A DNA stretch of 64,000 bases from an uncultured Paraprevotella sp. (GCA_900546665.1 URDY01000007.1:1-64000), one strand, 5' to 3'. Shown: positions 30,671 to 40,430, counted from the first letter of the stretch. Made by a program: numbers and translations. The notes: generated by a model not told the origin, from the letters alone.

Positions 30671-30710
30671 AAAAGGGACGTATCATATTGAATAATGATA
30701 CGACCCTTTT
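30671..30710 (+). terminator. Hairpin after the precursor gene
   Basis: The arms AAAAGGG-A-CGTATCAT and ATGATACG-A-CCCTTTT pair over 15 bp with one A-A mismatch and an 8-nt loop. The T run after it is short, so it may be a partial terminator or a 3' stabiliser that raises precursor RNA over the downstream genes. Confidence 0.65.
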
Positions 30711-30776
30711 AAGAACTATAATCATAGTAAGTAAATTTTTCGGAATGACCTTTTAAATCTTAACACATCCTTTAAT

Positions 30777-33668
30777 ATGAAACATTTTATTCTGCTGTTT
30801 GTATTGTTAACATCTATTGTAACAAAGGCTCAAAGAATTTCCAATCTTCAGTTACGGGGCAACGTTATTGATGCGACTTTGCAATGTATCATACCGGGCG
30901 TAAAGCTCACACTGCAAACAAAGGACAGTGTGACTGTTGGAGAAACCTTTTCTTATGAAACAGGTCCTGAGAATCCTAATTTCATAATGATGAATGTCCC
31001 CGGGAATGGGGAATATATTTTAAGTTGCGAGAAAGATGGATATAATACCATATACAAAAACATCACATTAAAATATAACCGATTAAGAAAACCTATTGTT
31101 ATTTTGGATGACATCATCATGTACAGAATGATGTCCAGGAAACTGCAAGAAGTAAAAGTTACAGCTACATTGGTCAAAATGGTCATGAAAAAAGATACGG
31201 TCGTGTATAATGCAGATGCTTTTCAATTGGCCGAAGGATCCATGTTGGATCAATTGGTGGCCCAATTACCAGGCGTGGAAATCCGTGAGAATGGACAGAT
31301 TTTTGTAAACGGAAAATTTGTCAGTAGCCTTCTGTTGAATGGAGAGGATTTCTTCAAGGGCAATCCTTCTGTCGCCCTGCAAAATCTCCCCTCTTACACT
31401 GTAAATCAAATCAAGGTTTATGAAAAACAAAGCGACAGGGATATGGCTATGGGATTGGAAAAAAGAGGTGAGCAACCATTGGTTATGGATGTACAACTTA
31501 AAAAACAATACAATGTGGGATGGATGCTTAATACGGACGTTGGAGCAGGTATAGACCAACGATATGCAGCAAAACTCTTCGGCATGCGTTTTTCTCCAAA
31601 AACAAGGCTTTCCTTTTTCGGAAACTTCAATAACCTTACCGACATCAGTTCGGTAAATGGAAAAGGGGAATGGATCAATTATAATGATCCTATAGGTACT
31701 ATTGACAGGATATATGGTGGAGCAGAACTGTTTGTCAAAAACAGAAAATATAAAGCTACACATACCCTCGACGTTTTCCGTAATAAGGAGGAAGTTGATG
31801 CAAATACGCTTTCCACTACATTTTTTCCGACAGGAGATATTTATAAACGTAGCATGGAAGCAGAACACCTGAATTTGGTTTGCCTGAATTTCAGGAACAA
31901 CATGCAATGGACTCCACAAAATGGATTTTTCTTTCGTTTAAGTCCAGCCCTTTCATATATACGCGGCAAACACCATGATTGGGGAAGAAGTGTGGAACTT
32001 ACAGATAATATATACGAACAGTATCGAGGAGAGGCTTTGGATAGTTTGTTTTCTCCTGATGCCTCCAAAACTTATTTGAAGAATCTTATAAACCGTTTGT
32101 CATACCAGCAAAACAGAAACCGGTCTACCTTAACAGGGCAGATTAATTTCAATTTCTCATTCAGACCCAAGAAATTTACGAGAGATTACTTCACACTTTA
32201 TGGCAATTACAATTATAACAAACATGATGAAAATATAAAGAAGCCGTATGAAATCAACTATTGGAACAACGGCGTAAATACGGACAATGAAAAAAAGATG
32301 CTGTATAATGAGATGAATTCACGCAATTCGTCTTACAGATTGGGAGCAAGCTACCAGTTCGTGTTAAGTTCAGAAAAGCACTACGCCGTTATTTCCCCAG
32401 GATATACATTCAATTATAATTATAGTCATTCGGAACGCCCCTTTTACGAAATAACGGATACCACATTATGGAAACACGATGTAGACCAACTGTCTTCTTT
32501 AAGGAACAGTCTGACATCATACATGGATTGGACAAACAGTTATTTTTCGAAAAAAGGTTCGTACAACCATGTTCCGGGATTAAATGTCCAATATTCATTA
32601 AAGGATACACAAGGAAATGATCGCCTTTGGATACAAATAGGACTGCCATTGGACATCTTGAAAGAAGATCTGGATTACCAGCGCAATATGGCAGACACTG
32701 TCGTGCATCGTACAACCATGTTCTTTAATCCATCCCTAAAATTGAAATATTATCCGGATCAGAGAAACCGACAATACAATAATTTTGAAATGAGTTACAA
32801 ATACAATTCCCGGGCACAGGATTTGACTTATAACATAGATTATGTGGATAATTCCACGCCTTTGGAAGTCTGGTTGACCAATCCCAATTTACCGGACAGC
32901 CATACTCATACTTTAAATTTAACCTATAACTGGGGTAATCCTTCAAAGCAGTTGCGTTTTGCAGTGTACTCCAATTATATTTATCAGATCAATGCTTTAT
33001 GTCAGTCTTTAACATACGATGCGACAAGCGGCGTACGTATTTACAGACCGGAAACCATAAACGGAAATTGGATTTATAATGGGGGATTCAATGCCAGTGC
33101 GCCGATCGACAAAAACAGATGGTTCTATTTTTCCACTTTTACCACTTGGAATTATAACCATAACGTGGATTACCTCTGCCTGAACGACAAGAGTAACAGT
33201 ATACGTAATACCGTGCATGATGTGACTCTACGGGAGACATTGCGTCTGGACTTTCGGAAAGACAAACTTTCTCTCGGATTGAGAGGCAACTTCTATTGGA
33301 CGAATGCTACGGGTAAGAATATATCCACCATCAACACGTTTGATTACAGCTACGGGTTGAACGGGAATTGGGAACTTCCTGCCGGTTTCGGACTGAGCGG
33401 CGACCTGATGATGTATAGCAGGAGAGGGCTTGAAACCAATCAGTTGAATACGGATGAGCTCTTGTGCAACCTTCATTTAAGCAAATCCATACTGAAGGGC
33501 AAGCTGGTGTTCATGCTGGACGGTTTCGACATTTTCAACCAATTGTCCAACATACGTTACAATATCAATGCGCAGGGACAAACCGAGGAATATTATAATG
33601 TAGTCCAAAGGTACGCCATGTTGAGAGTGATATACAAATTCAACCGTCAACCCAAAAAGAAAAACTGA
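30777..33668 (+). CDS. Outer-membrane beta-barrel protein (OMP_b-brl_3-like), RiPP-associated
   Basis: The protein has 963 residues with a signal peptide to about TKAQ (19). A carboxypeptidase-regulatory-like Ig domain (about 25-115: LRGNVIDATLQCIIPGVKLTL) precedes a plug-like segment (KKDTVVYNADAFQLAEGS, LPGVEIRENGQIFVNGK), then a long beta-barrel to the C-terminus. This is the TonB-receptor-related family without a clear TonB box. It starts 188 nt after the precursor gene and ends 6 nt before the GT14-like gene. It probably carries the finished peptide across the outer membrane, or re-imports it; direction cannot be read from sequence. Confidence 0.82.
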   Translation: MKHFILLFVLLTSIVTKAQRISNLQLRGNVIDATLQCIIPGVKLTLQTKDSVTVGETFSYETGPENPNFIMMNVPGNGEYILSCEKDGYNTIYKNITLKYNRLRKPIVILDDIIMYRMMSRKLQEVKVTATLVKMVMKKDTVVYNADAFQLAEGSMLDQLVAQLPGVEIRENGQIFVNGKFVSSLLLNGEDFFKGNPSVALQNLPSYTVNQIKVYEKQSDRDMAMGLEKRGEQPLVMDVQLKKQYNVGWMLNTDVGAGIDQRYAAKLFGMRFSPKTRLSFFGNFNNLTDISSVNGKGEWINYNDPIGTIDRIYGGAELFVKNRKYKATHTLDVFRNKEEVDANTLSTTFFPTGDIYKRSMEAEHLNLVCLNFRNNMQWTPQNGFFFRLSPALSYIRGKHHDWGRSVELTDNIYEQYRGEALDSLFSPDASKTYLKNLINRLSYQQNRNRSTLTGQINFNFSFRPKKFTRDYFTLYGNYNYNKHDENIKKPYEINYWNNGVNTDNEKKMLYNEMNSRNSSYRLGASYQFVLSSEKHYAVISPGYTFNYNYSHSERPFYEITDTTLWKHDVDQLSSLRNSLTSYMDWTNSYFSKKGSYNHVPGLNVQYSLKDTQGNDRLWIQIGLPLDILKEDLDYQRNMADTVVHRTTMFFNPSLKLKYYPDQRNRQYNNFEMSYKYNSRAQDLTYNIDYVDNSTPLEVWLTNPNLPDSHTHTLNLTYNWGNPSKQLRFAVYSNYIYQINALCQSLTYDATSGVRIYRPETINGNWIYNGGFNASAPIDKNRWFYFSTFTTWNYNHNVDYLCLNDKSNSIRNTVHDVTLRETLRLDFRKDKLSLGLRGNFYWTNATGKNISTINTFDYSYGLNGNWELPAGFGLSGDLMMYSRRGLETNQLNTDELLCNLHLSKSILKGKLVFMLDGFDIFNQLSNIRYNINAQGQTEEYYNVVQRYAMLRVIYKFNRQPKKKN

Positions 33669-33674
33669 TCAAAT

Positions 33675-35216
33675 ATGAAACATGCCATTCTGATTATCGC
33701 TTATCATCAGGCGGACTTTATCAAACAATGTATAGATAATTTCGATGATGACTTTCTGGTTTTCATCCATTGGGATAAGAGGGCAGAACTTACGGAGGCT
33801 GACCGGCTCATGCTGGCAGAGCATCCCCGTGTGAAATTTCTGGGGAAAGACTATCCGGTAAACTGGGGAAGTTACGGTTTGGTACGTGTAACACTGTTAC
33901 TCTGCCGGGAGGCGATGAAATTTGAGGATGTGGATTACTTCCACCTTATCAGCGATGCGGACATGCTGACGCGTAATGCAGCCTGCTTCAAGCATTTCTT
34001 TCAAGTACACAAGGGGGAAAACTTCATGGAATATGGCAAGTATAATTCCGAAAGCGGAACTTTCGACGAGGAGTGTTTCCAGAAAATGACACTGTTTCAC
34101 CGCACAGAGAAATATAACCTGAGAAATCCCGAAGAACATAAACGTTATGCCGCAGAATTGGATGAACAAAGGAAAAGCGGTAAACGCCGTTCCCTGCCCG
34201 ACATACCTGTTTATGGTGGAGCGGCATGGTGGAGCCTGACCCGCGAATGCGTGGCATATTTACTGGAGAAAGAGAATTTTATAGAACAATTCTATACAGA
34301 TACGCTCCTGCCCGATGAGATGTTTACCCAGACGTTGCTGATGAATTCCCCGTTCGCTTCCACAGTTGTCAATAAACATTTGCGTTATATCTGTTGGGAA
34401 TACCGGAACGGCAACCGTCCTGCCGTGTTGGACGAAAGTGACTTTGCACGGGTGTTGCGGGGAGACTTCTTCTTTGCCCGTAAGGTGGATCCGGAAGGGG
34501 TTTCAAAACCTTTTGTCCGTCTGGTGGACGAAATCTGTCTGCATGCCCCGTATATAGCTGACGGGACAAAAGAGACGTGGGAAAGTCTGTTGGACAAAAT
34601 CCATTCATTCCTATATGCCAAACGGGATGTATATAAAGTACGGGGTTACCGATATGGCACTATCGGCACATGGATATTCCTGTACCTATACGGCAAGCTG
34701 AGGCATTCTCCTTTTGATCTTCCGGCTTGTCTGGAACAGACTGCAGAAGTCTGGGAGAAAGACTTGGATACGGAGACTCCTTCTGAGGAATGGGGATTTT
34801 TGGGTATGGCCGCCTGCATGGAATACTTGTATCAATTCATGGATTGTTCACTGCTGGATGTGGCATTGGACGAAGTAAATGACTATGCCTATAATTGCCT
34901 GTGCAACATGGGGGTGGAGGAAATGGATGAAGAATGGAGGGCTTCTTTCCAAGCTTATTTCCATTACCGGGAAAGAAACGGGAGGCTCACGCAGGCCGAC
35001 CGCAAGGTATGGAATATCTTAAACAAGGGAAAAACAACCTGTACTTCTACCGCATGGACTTTTTCCCGTCCGGAAGAAGTGGCAGAAAGAATGAACCGAA
35101 CCTGTTCGTTAGGGCTTTCGGGACTTGCCGGGTTAGGGTTAGCATTGTTGGCAGAAGTCACGGGAAAAGAACAGACCGACTGGTGGCCTTTGCTTGACCT
35201 TATCCAAAAACAATGA
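33675..35216 (+). CDS. GT14-type (core-2/I-branching or xylosyl) transferase fused to a LanC-like toroid
   Basis: The protein has 513 residues. The N-terminal 290 match GT14: HAILIIAYHQADF, DDDFLVFIHWDKR, YFHLISDADML, YGGAAWWSLTRECVAYLL, LLPDEMFTQTLL, YICWEYRNGNRPAVL. GT14 includes beta-1,6-GlcNAc transferases and peptide O-xylosyltransferases. The C-terminal 210 residues show toroid repeats (RGYRYGTIGTWIFLYLYGKL, EEWGFLGMAACMEYLYQF, LGLSGLAGLGLALL) without LanC zinc ligands. With a UDP-xylose synthase in the operon, O-xylosylation of Ser/Thr in the precursor is an attractive inference. The exporter gene starts 5 nt downstream. Confidence 0.82.
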   Translation: MKHAILIIAYHQADFIKQCIDNFDDDFLVFIHWDKRAELTEADRLMLAEHPRVKFLGKDYPVNWGSYGLVRVTLLLCREAMKFEDVDYFHLISDADMLTRNAACFKHFFQVHKGENFMEYGKYNSESGTFDEECFQKMTLFHRTEKYNLRNPEEHKRYAAELDEQRKSGKRRSLPDIPVYGGAAWWSLTRECVAYLLEKENFIEQFYTDTLLPDEMFTQTLLMNSPFASTVVNKHLRYICWEYRNGNRPAVLDESDFARVLRGDFFFARKVDPEGVSKPFVRLVDEICLHAPYIADGTKETWESLLDKIHSFLYAKRDVYKVRGYRYGTIGTWIFLYLYGKLRHSPFDLPACLEQTAEVWEKDLDTETPSEEWGFLGMAACMEYLYQFMDCSLLDVALDEVNDYAYNCLCNMGVEEMDEEWRASFQAYFHYRERNGRLTQADRKVWNILNKGKTTCTSTAWTFSRPEEVAERMNRTCSLGLSGLAGLGLALLAEVTGKEQTDWWPLLDLIQKQ

Positions 35217-35220
35217 AACG

Positions 35221-37404
35221 ATGAAATTCACCCGGCAGTTTGATCAAATGGATTGTGGACCGGCTTGCGTCCGCATGTTGGCTGATGCGCACGGGCGTCA
35301 GTATCCCATCTCCTATCTGCGCTCGTTGGCGCATTTGAGCCGGGAGGGGGTGAGCGTGGCCGGTATACGTGATGCCTTGACGCAGATAGGGATGAAATCC
35401 GCTTCCTTTGAGATGACATTGGAACAATTGCGTAACGATTGTCCCTTGCCCGCTATCCTGCATTGGGAACAGAATCATTTCGTGGTGTTGTACGATGTAC
35501 GGCAGAGCAAATGGAAAGGCGAATGGAAATATGCCGTGGCCAACCCGGCGTATGGGAAATATACTTTCTCGGAAAAGGAATTTTCCAGATATTGGTTAAA
35601 CGGAGACAAGGGCATTGCCGTGGTGGCAGAACCGACCCCGGCATTTTACGAAAAGAAGTCTATCAGGGAGAAGCACAGTTTCCTTCTGTTTATCAGGAAA
35701 TATGTCTGGCCATTCAGGAAAGAAATGGTGCAGTTGTCTTTTGGCATGTTAAGCGGTATCCTGCTTTCATTGGTAGCCCCGTTCCTTACGCAGGCCATGG
35801 TGGACAGTGGTATCGTTATGCGCGACATGGATGTCATCCGTAATCTGTTGTTTGCCCAAATCGCTTTGTTTGTCGGTTCTTTTTCCATGGGGATGATCAG
35901 CAGTTGGGTGACCCTGTACATGGGGACGCGCATCAACATCAACGTACTCCACGACTATTTATGTAAGTTGCTGCAATTGCCCATGACTTTCTTTGAAACC
36001 AAGAGCGTGGGGGATTACCAACAGCGGATTGGCGATCACGGAAGAATACAGGGATTTACCACGCAGGCCACCATGCAAACCCTTTTCTCTTTGATATCAT
36101 GTGCCGTATTGTTAGTCATTATCGGCTACTATAATATCATCATTCTTGCGGCTTACCTGCTCATTACGGGATTGAGCACGGCTTGGATGAGTTATTTTTT
36201 CAGGCTCCGCAAGTCGCTCGATTATGAGCAGTTCCGCGTGGGAGTGAGAAACCAGAACAAGCTTTTCGAAATGATGAACGGCATTGTGGACATTAAAGTC
36301 AATACTTACGAACAATACAAGATAGGGGAATGGAACGGGATGCAGGAAGAGCTTTATCGCATGAGTCGGAAAAGCTTGCGGTTAGGACAAATCCAAAACA
36401 CCGGATACACGGTCATAGGACAGGTACGGAATATTTTCATCACGTTCTGGATTGCAGCCGAAGTGGTACAGGGCAACCTGACACTCGGTATGATGATGAG
36501 TATTTCCAGTATTATAGGACAGGTAAACGGTCCGCTGTCGCAGCTTATCGGGTTCTTGCAACAATACCAGGATGCCAAAATCAGTCTGGAACGATCCGAA
36601 GAGGTCTATTTGTGCCAGAATGAAGACCGGGAGGACATGAAGGAACTCACACCTGACCGGCCTCCGCAGGACATCCGTTTGGAAAATGTCACGTTCCGGT
36701 ATACCGGAAGCATTGGAAAAGCGGCTTTGGAAAATGTCAGTTTTACCATCCCTTCCGGAAAAATGACGGCCATCGTGGGAGAAAGTGGGAGCGGAAAGAC
36801 TACGCTCATGAAACTGCTCTTGAAATTTTATGCGCCTACGAAAGGACATATATGGCTCGGAACAGATGATCTGGCGGATTACAAAGCGGAGTCGGTCAGA
36901 AAAGCTTCTGGCATTGTCATGCAGGAGAATTTCATCTTCTCGGATACGATACAGAATAATATCACGATGGGTGAAACCTTCAACGAGAAACGGATGAATG
37001 AGGCTATCCGTGCAGCTTGCCTGGACGAATATATCAGTGGGCTTCCATTGGGCTTGCAGACCCATATAGGGGCTGAAGGCATAGGAGTGAGCGGGGGAGA
37101 GAAACAACGTATCATGATCGCACGGGCTATTTATAAGAATCCGCTTTACCTGATGATGGATGAAGCAACCAGTTCGTTGGATGCGGAAAATGAACACCGC
37201 ATTACAGAGAATATAAGCCGGATATGTCGTGAACGTACGTTACTGGTCATTGCACACCGTCTGTCGACCGTGAAGAATGCTGATCATATCATTGTGATGC
37301 GACACGGTAGTGTGGTGGAATCCGGTACGCACAAGGAACTCGTGAGAAGAAAAGGATATTATTGGGAATTAGTCAAGAATCAATTGGAACTGGCTGAATC
37401 ATGA
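35221..37404 (+). CDS. C39-peptidase-containing ABC transporter (PCAT)
   Basis: The protein has 727 residues from MKFTRQFDQ; the longer start at 35194 would overlap the GT gene and lies before the usual beginning. The N-terminal C39 domain carries QMDCGPAC (predicted catalytic Cys12) and HFVVLYD (catalytic His); the third triad position reads ANPAYG, Asn rather than Asp. Six TM helices follow, then the ATPase: GESGSGKTT (Walker A), VSGGEKQR, LYLMMDEATSSLD (Walker B) and AHRLST. It should cut the precursor after Gly-Gly and pump the core across the inner membrane. Its stop overlaps the next start (ATGA). Confidence 0.93.
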   Translation: MKFTRQFDQMDCGPACVRMLADAHGRQYPISYLRSLAHLSREGVSVAGIRDALTQIGMKSASFEMTLEQLRNDCPLPAILHWEQNHFVVLYDVRQSKWKGEWKYAVANPAYGKYTFSEKEFSRYWLNGDKGIAVVAEPTPAFYEKKSIREKHSFLLFIRKYVWPFRKEMVQLSFGMLSGILLSLVAPFLTQAMVDSGIVMRDMDVIRNLLFAQIALFVGSFSMGMISSWVTLYMGTRININVLHDYLCKLLQLPMTFFETKSVGDYQQRIGDHGRIQGFTTQATMQTLFSLISCAVLLVIIGYYNIIILAAYLLITGLSTAWMSYFFRLRKSLDYEQFRVGVRNQNKLFEMMNGIVDIKVNTYEQYKIGEWNGMQEELYRMSRKSLRLGQIQNTGYTVIGQVRNIFITFWIAAEVVQGNLTLGMMMSISSIIGQVNGPLSQLIGFLQQYQDAKISLERSEEVYLCQNEDREDMKELTPDRPPQDIRLENVTFRYTGSIGKAALENVSFTIPSGKMTAIVGESGSGKTTLMKLLLKFYAPTKGHIWLGTDDLADYKAESVRKASGIVMQENFIFSDTIQNNITMGETFNEKRMNEAIRAACLDEYISGLPLGLQTHIGAEGIGVSGGEKQRIMIARAIYKNPLYLMMDEATSSLDAENEHRITENISRICRERTLLVIAHRLSTVKNADHIIVMRHGSVVESGTHKELVRRKGYYWELVKNQLELAES

Positions 37405-37829
37405 AAGAAAAGAATACCATTCATACTTTTTTCCTGCACTACGGCATTTCTTTCGTATTGTTGTGGATGTTAATAGCTGTTGTCGTCATGTTGAATACGG
37501 TGAATATTAACCAGAAAGTAACGGCAGATATCCTGAAAGACAAAGAAGTATACAAGGCTTACGTGGCTAAAAGCGTTTATCTTTCGTTGGGTAGGGAAGG
37601 CTTCCTGACCATAGATGTCATGGACGGGGATAAGTTGACATTTACCATACTGTCTGTTGTGGAGGAACCGGATTATTACGTGGCCTGCATGACGCCTGAA
37701 TCTCCGGTCGTAGTGGAAAGAGCCTTCAGAGGTAATTCAAAATTGTCTGGCTATGTCTATACACATAAGGTGAAACTGTGGCATCTCGTTTTTTCTAAAA
37801 TCTCTTTAAACAAGAATGTAATATGGTAA
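37401..37829 (+). CDS. Small one-TM accessory protein (HlyD-remnant-like)
   Basis: The protein has 142 residues. One TM helix at about 12-32 (YGISFVLLWMLIAVVVML) is followed by a periplasmic domain with short beta strands (GFLTIDVMDGDKLTFTILSV, SGYVYTHKVKLWHLVF). The placement right after the C39 exporter, with overlaps on both sides, is where a membrane-fusion protein is usually encoded, but this is far too short for HlyD and lacks its coiled coil. It may act as a minimal adaptor to the outer-membrane barrel. I do not recognise the family with certainty. Confidence 0.65.
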   Translation: MKEKNTIHTFFLHYGISFVLLWMLIAVVVMLNTVNINQKVTADILKDKEVYKAYVAKSVYLSLGREGFLTIDVMDGDKLTFTILSVVEEPDYYVACMTPESPVVVERAFRGNSKLSGYVYTHKVKLWHLVFSKISLNKNVIW

Positions 37830-39685
37830 ATGGTTTTTCGGTTATCATGCCTACTTATAATCAGGCTTATTTTATCCGCAGGGCAGTGCTGAGTCTGATA
37901 AGGCAGTCGTATCCGTTGTGGGAACTGATCATTGTGAATGATGGATCAACAGATTCCACTGATAGAATAGTCAGAGACCTGCCAAAGGATGAAAGAATCA
38001 GATATTTGTATTATCCGGACAACAGAGGGCTGGGGTATGCTTTAAATAGAGGACTGGATGCCGCACGGTATGAACATGTGGCTTATCTTCCGTCGGATGA
38101 TTTTTATTATGCCGATCATTTGAAAGATCTGAAGCAGGCTATAGATTCTGACGAGCGGGTGATTCTGGCTTATTCGGGAATGAATTTTGATGATACGGAT
38201 GCTTATGCTCCCAGAAATTATATTGATACGCTGACAATGATGACTGGGCATTCTATGCAACTGGTACAGGTCGCTCATCGTAAAACGGCTGACAGATGGA
38301 TTGAACGTAAGGAACTTGTGACTGCAGATCTGTTTATTATGTTCTGGCATAAATTGACAGGTCGGGGGATTTTTACTCCGACCATGCGAATTACGGCAAA
38401 ATGGACCAATCATCCGTGGCAAAGGCATAAAATATGCGATGAAGACTTCGGGGGTAACTTGTATAAATGTAAAGATTATTACAAAATAAGAGAGCCGCTG
38501 AAAATCCGCATGAACCGCTATCGTACATTGGATGAGGAAGTAACCGGCAAGCCGGTGGCGTGTTCCATTCCCGGTAAACCTTCAATAAAAATTCTGATTA
38601 TCGGAGCTTTGAATTACAATCCGGAACGTTTCTGTGCCTGGGAAGAGGCCGGATGTCAACTTTATGCCTATTGGCTTCCTGTTCCTTTGATGGCTCACGA
38701 AAGTATAGGACCGTTTCCTTACGGGCATATTACAACCATTCCTCATGGTACAGGGTGGACAGAAAAAGTCAGAACGATTTGTCCGGATCTGATTTATTTG
38801 TGTTTCTGTTGTTCCTCTTTGGAGTTTGTATACGACAGTTTGATGGAATTAAGGAATGCGGGTATACATACGCCTTTTATATGGCATCTGAAAGAAGGAC
38901 CACAACTTTGCATGCGTTTCGGAACATGGCCGAAATTGATGGAACTTTATGAATTGTCAGATGGGAATATTATAACGAATCAATGCACGAAAGAATGGTA
39001 TGACTTGTTCCTACCGATAGACAAACCTTATTTGATTCTTGATCAGGAGATGCCTAAGAAGGAATATTTTGAAACGCCTTTCTCGCCTAAACTGTCAGCT
39101 GCAGATGGGGAAATACATACGGTGGTTATCGGACGGATGATAGGGATTTCTGTAGAAAATATGCGCCAACTGGCCGCACATCATATTCATGTACATTTGT
39201 ATTCTGCCAGTTATTACAGGCAAAAAAGTAAAGGTAATAATTTGTATGTAAAAGTGGCACCAGGTTATTTTCATGTGCATGCTTATTGTTCCAGTGAGAA
39301 ATGGGTAGAAGAGTTTTCTCGTTATGATGCGGGATGGTTGCATGCAGGAAAAAGCCGGAATATGGGAGATTTGTTTCGTGTGATGTGGGATGATTTGAAC
39401 ATTCCGGCGAGAATGGGTACATTGGCCGCAGCGGGTCTTCCCATGATACAACGGCGAAATTCAGAACATATAGTCGTTTCAAAGGAATTGCTGATTAAGA
39501 ACGGTATAGGAATTCTGTATGATTCCATAGAGGAATTGTCAGGCCAGTTACATAATGAGGAATTGATGGATAGTCTCAAAAATAATGTGTTAAAACATCG
39601 TATGGAATTTACAATGGATGAACATATACCGGAGCTTGTCCGTTTTTTTAAATTAATTATACAAAAAAAATATGGAAATGGATGA
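37823..39685 (+). CDS. Two-domain glycosyltransferase (GT2 plus GT-B-like)
   Basis: The protein has 620 residues. An N-terminal GT2 domain (about 1-230) shows FSVIMPTYNQAYFIRR, LIIVNDGSTDSTD and YLPSDDFYY. The second half (about 255-610) looks like a GT-B fold: KILIIGALNYNPERF, IHTPFIWHLKEGP, VVIGRMIGIS, then GTLAAAGLPMIQRRN, a GT4-like donor-site region. It overlaps the preceding gene by 7 nt and the next by 14. A galactofuranosyl or other transferase role on the same peptide is plausible given glf downstream, but no donor can be read from motifs. Confidence 0.82.
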   Translation: MVNGFSVIMPTYNQAYFIRRAVLSLIRQSYPLWELIIVNDGSTDSTDRIVRDLPKDERIRYLYYPDNRGLGYALNRGLDAARYEHVAYLPSDDFYYADHLKDLKQAIDSDERVILAYSGMNFDDTDAYAPRNYIDTLTMMTGHSMQLVQVAHRKTADRWIERKELVTADLFIMFWHKLTGRGIFTPTMRITAKWTNHPWQRHKICDEDFGGNLYKCKDYYKIREPLKIRMNRYRTLDEEVTGKPVACSIPGKPSIKILIIGALNYNPERFCAWEEAGCQLYAYWLPVPLMAHESIGPFPYGHITTIPHGTGWTEKVRTICPDLIYLCFCCSSLEFVYDSLMELRNAGIHTPFIWHLKEGPQLCMRFGTWPKLMELYELSDGNIITNQCTKEWYDLFLPIDKPYLILDQEMPKKEYFETPFSPKLSAADGEIHTVVIGRMIGISVENMRQLAAHHIHVHLYSASYYRQKSKGNNLYVKVAPGYFHVHAYCSSEKWVEEFSRYDAGWLHAGKSRNMGDLFRVMWDDLNIPARMGTLAAAGLPMIQRRNSEHIVVSKELLIKNGIGILYDSIEELSGQLHNEELMDSLKNNVLKHRMEFTMDEHIPELVRFFKLIIQKKYGNG

Positions 39686-40430
39686 AAAAATATGGTGGAA
39701 GATAGCTAATACGATAACAGTAAACTATCAGTTTATAGATACACCTGATTATTGTGCAGAGCAGGCCGCAATTTCTCTTCTGATGTATAAAATAGCTTAT
39801 TGTCTTGACGTAGACGTTTATAGCGATTTTGCATCATCGTGTCTGGATAGGTGTGTATCGATGTTTCCAGATGTGTCTTTTAAAATGGCCAGTGCCGGGT
39901 GGATGGTTTGCCGTATTTTGAATGAAGGGTGGATTTCAGGAAATATGAATGATCTTCTGCATGAAGTGGATAAGAGAATATTGCCAATACTGAGCAGCAG
40001 ATTGGATTTTGGTGATGAGGTGAAAGGTGATTTTATGTTACCTCATTTTTATTTGCTGGAACGCCATAAAGAAAACAAACAATCTTGGATCGAACAGACG
40101 GATGTGCTTCATAATCTAAGAGATGCTGTTAGTCGTAGAATAGCAAATGGGGGCGTTTTTTCCGATTTCAGTCAGGAGTCTATTGATCGTTTTTTTCTTT
40201 ATGCAGGAGAAAAACACGTCTTTTGCAACTGTTATCCAGAGGTTTTTTATGCTCAAACACCGGAAATTTTTGCTCAACAGGCATGGAGAGCTTTATTTTA
40301 TGATCAAAAAATATTGAGGCTGTTTTCGGAAGATGAATTAGCCAGGTATATAGATCGGTTAATAGCTGATTTCGAACCGGCTGAAGATCTGAATCTGAAA
40401 GGGATATTAGGTATAGGATTGTTATTGTAG
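39672..40430 (+). CDS. Stand-alone LanC-like helical protein
   Basis: The protein has 252 residues, mostly helical, AT-rich in coding sequence. It ends in LKGILGIGLLL, the inner-helix GxxGxG signature seen in the toroid domains of the two fused transferases. No LanC zinc ligands are present and it is shorter than a full seven-helix-pair toroid. It overlaps the upstream transferase by 14 nt and lies 5 nt before glf. It probably supplies for that transferase the toroid the other two carry in cis. The similarity is weak, so the family call is tentative. Confidence 0.55.
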   Translation: MEMDEKIWWKIANTITVNYQFIDTPDYCAEQAAISLLMYKIAYCLDVDVYSDFASSCLDRCVSMFPDVSFKMASAGWMVCRILNEGWISGNMNDLLHEVDKRILPILSSRLDFGDEVKGDFMLPHFYLLERHKENKQSWIEQTDVLHNLRDAVSRRIANGGVFSDFSQESIDRFFLYAGEKHVFCNCYPEVFYAQTPEIFAQQAWRALFYDQKILRLFSEDELARYIDRLIADFEPAEDLNLKGILGIGLLL

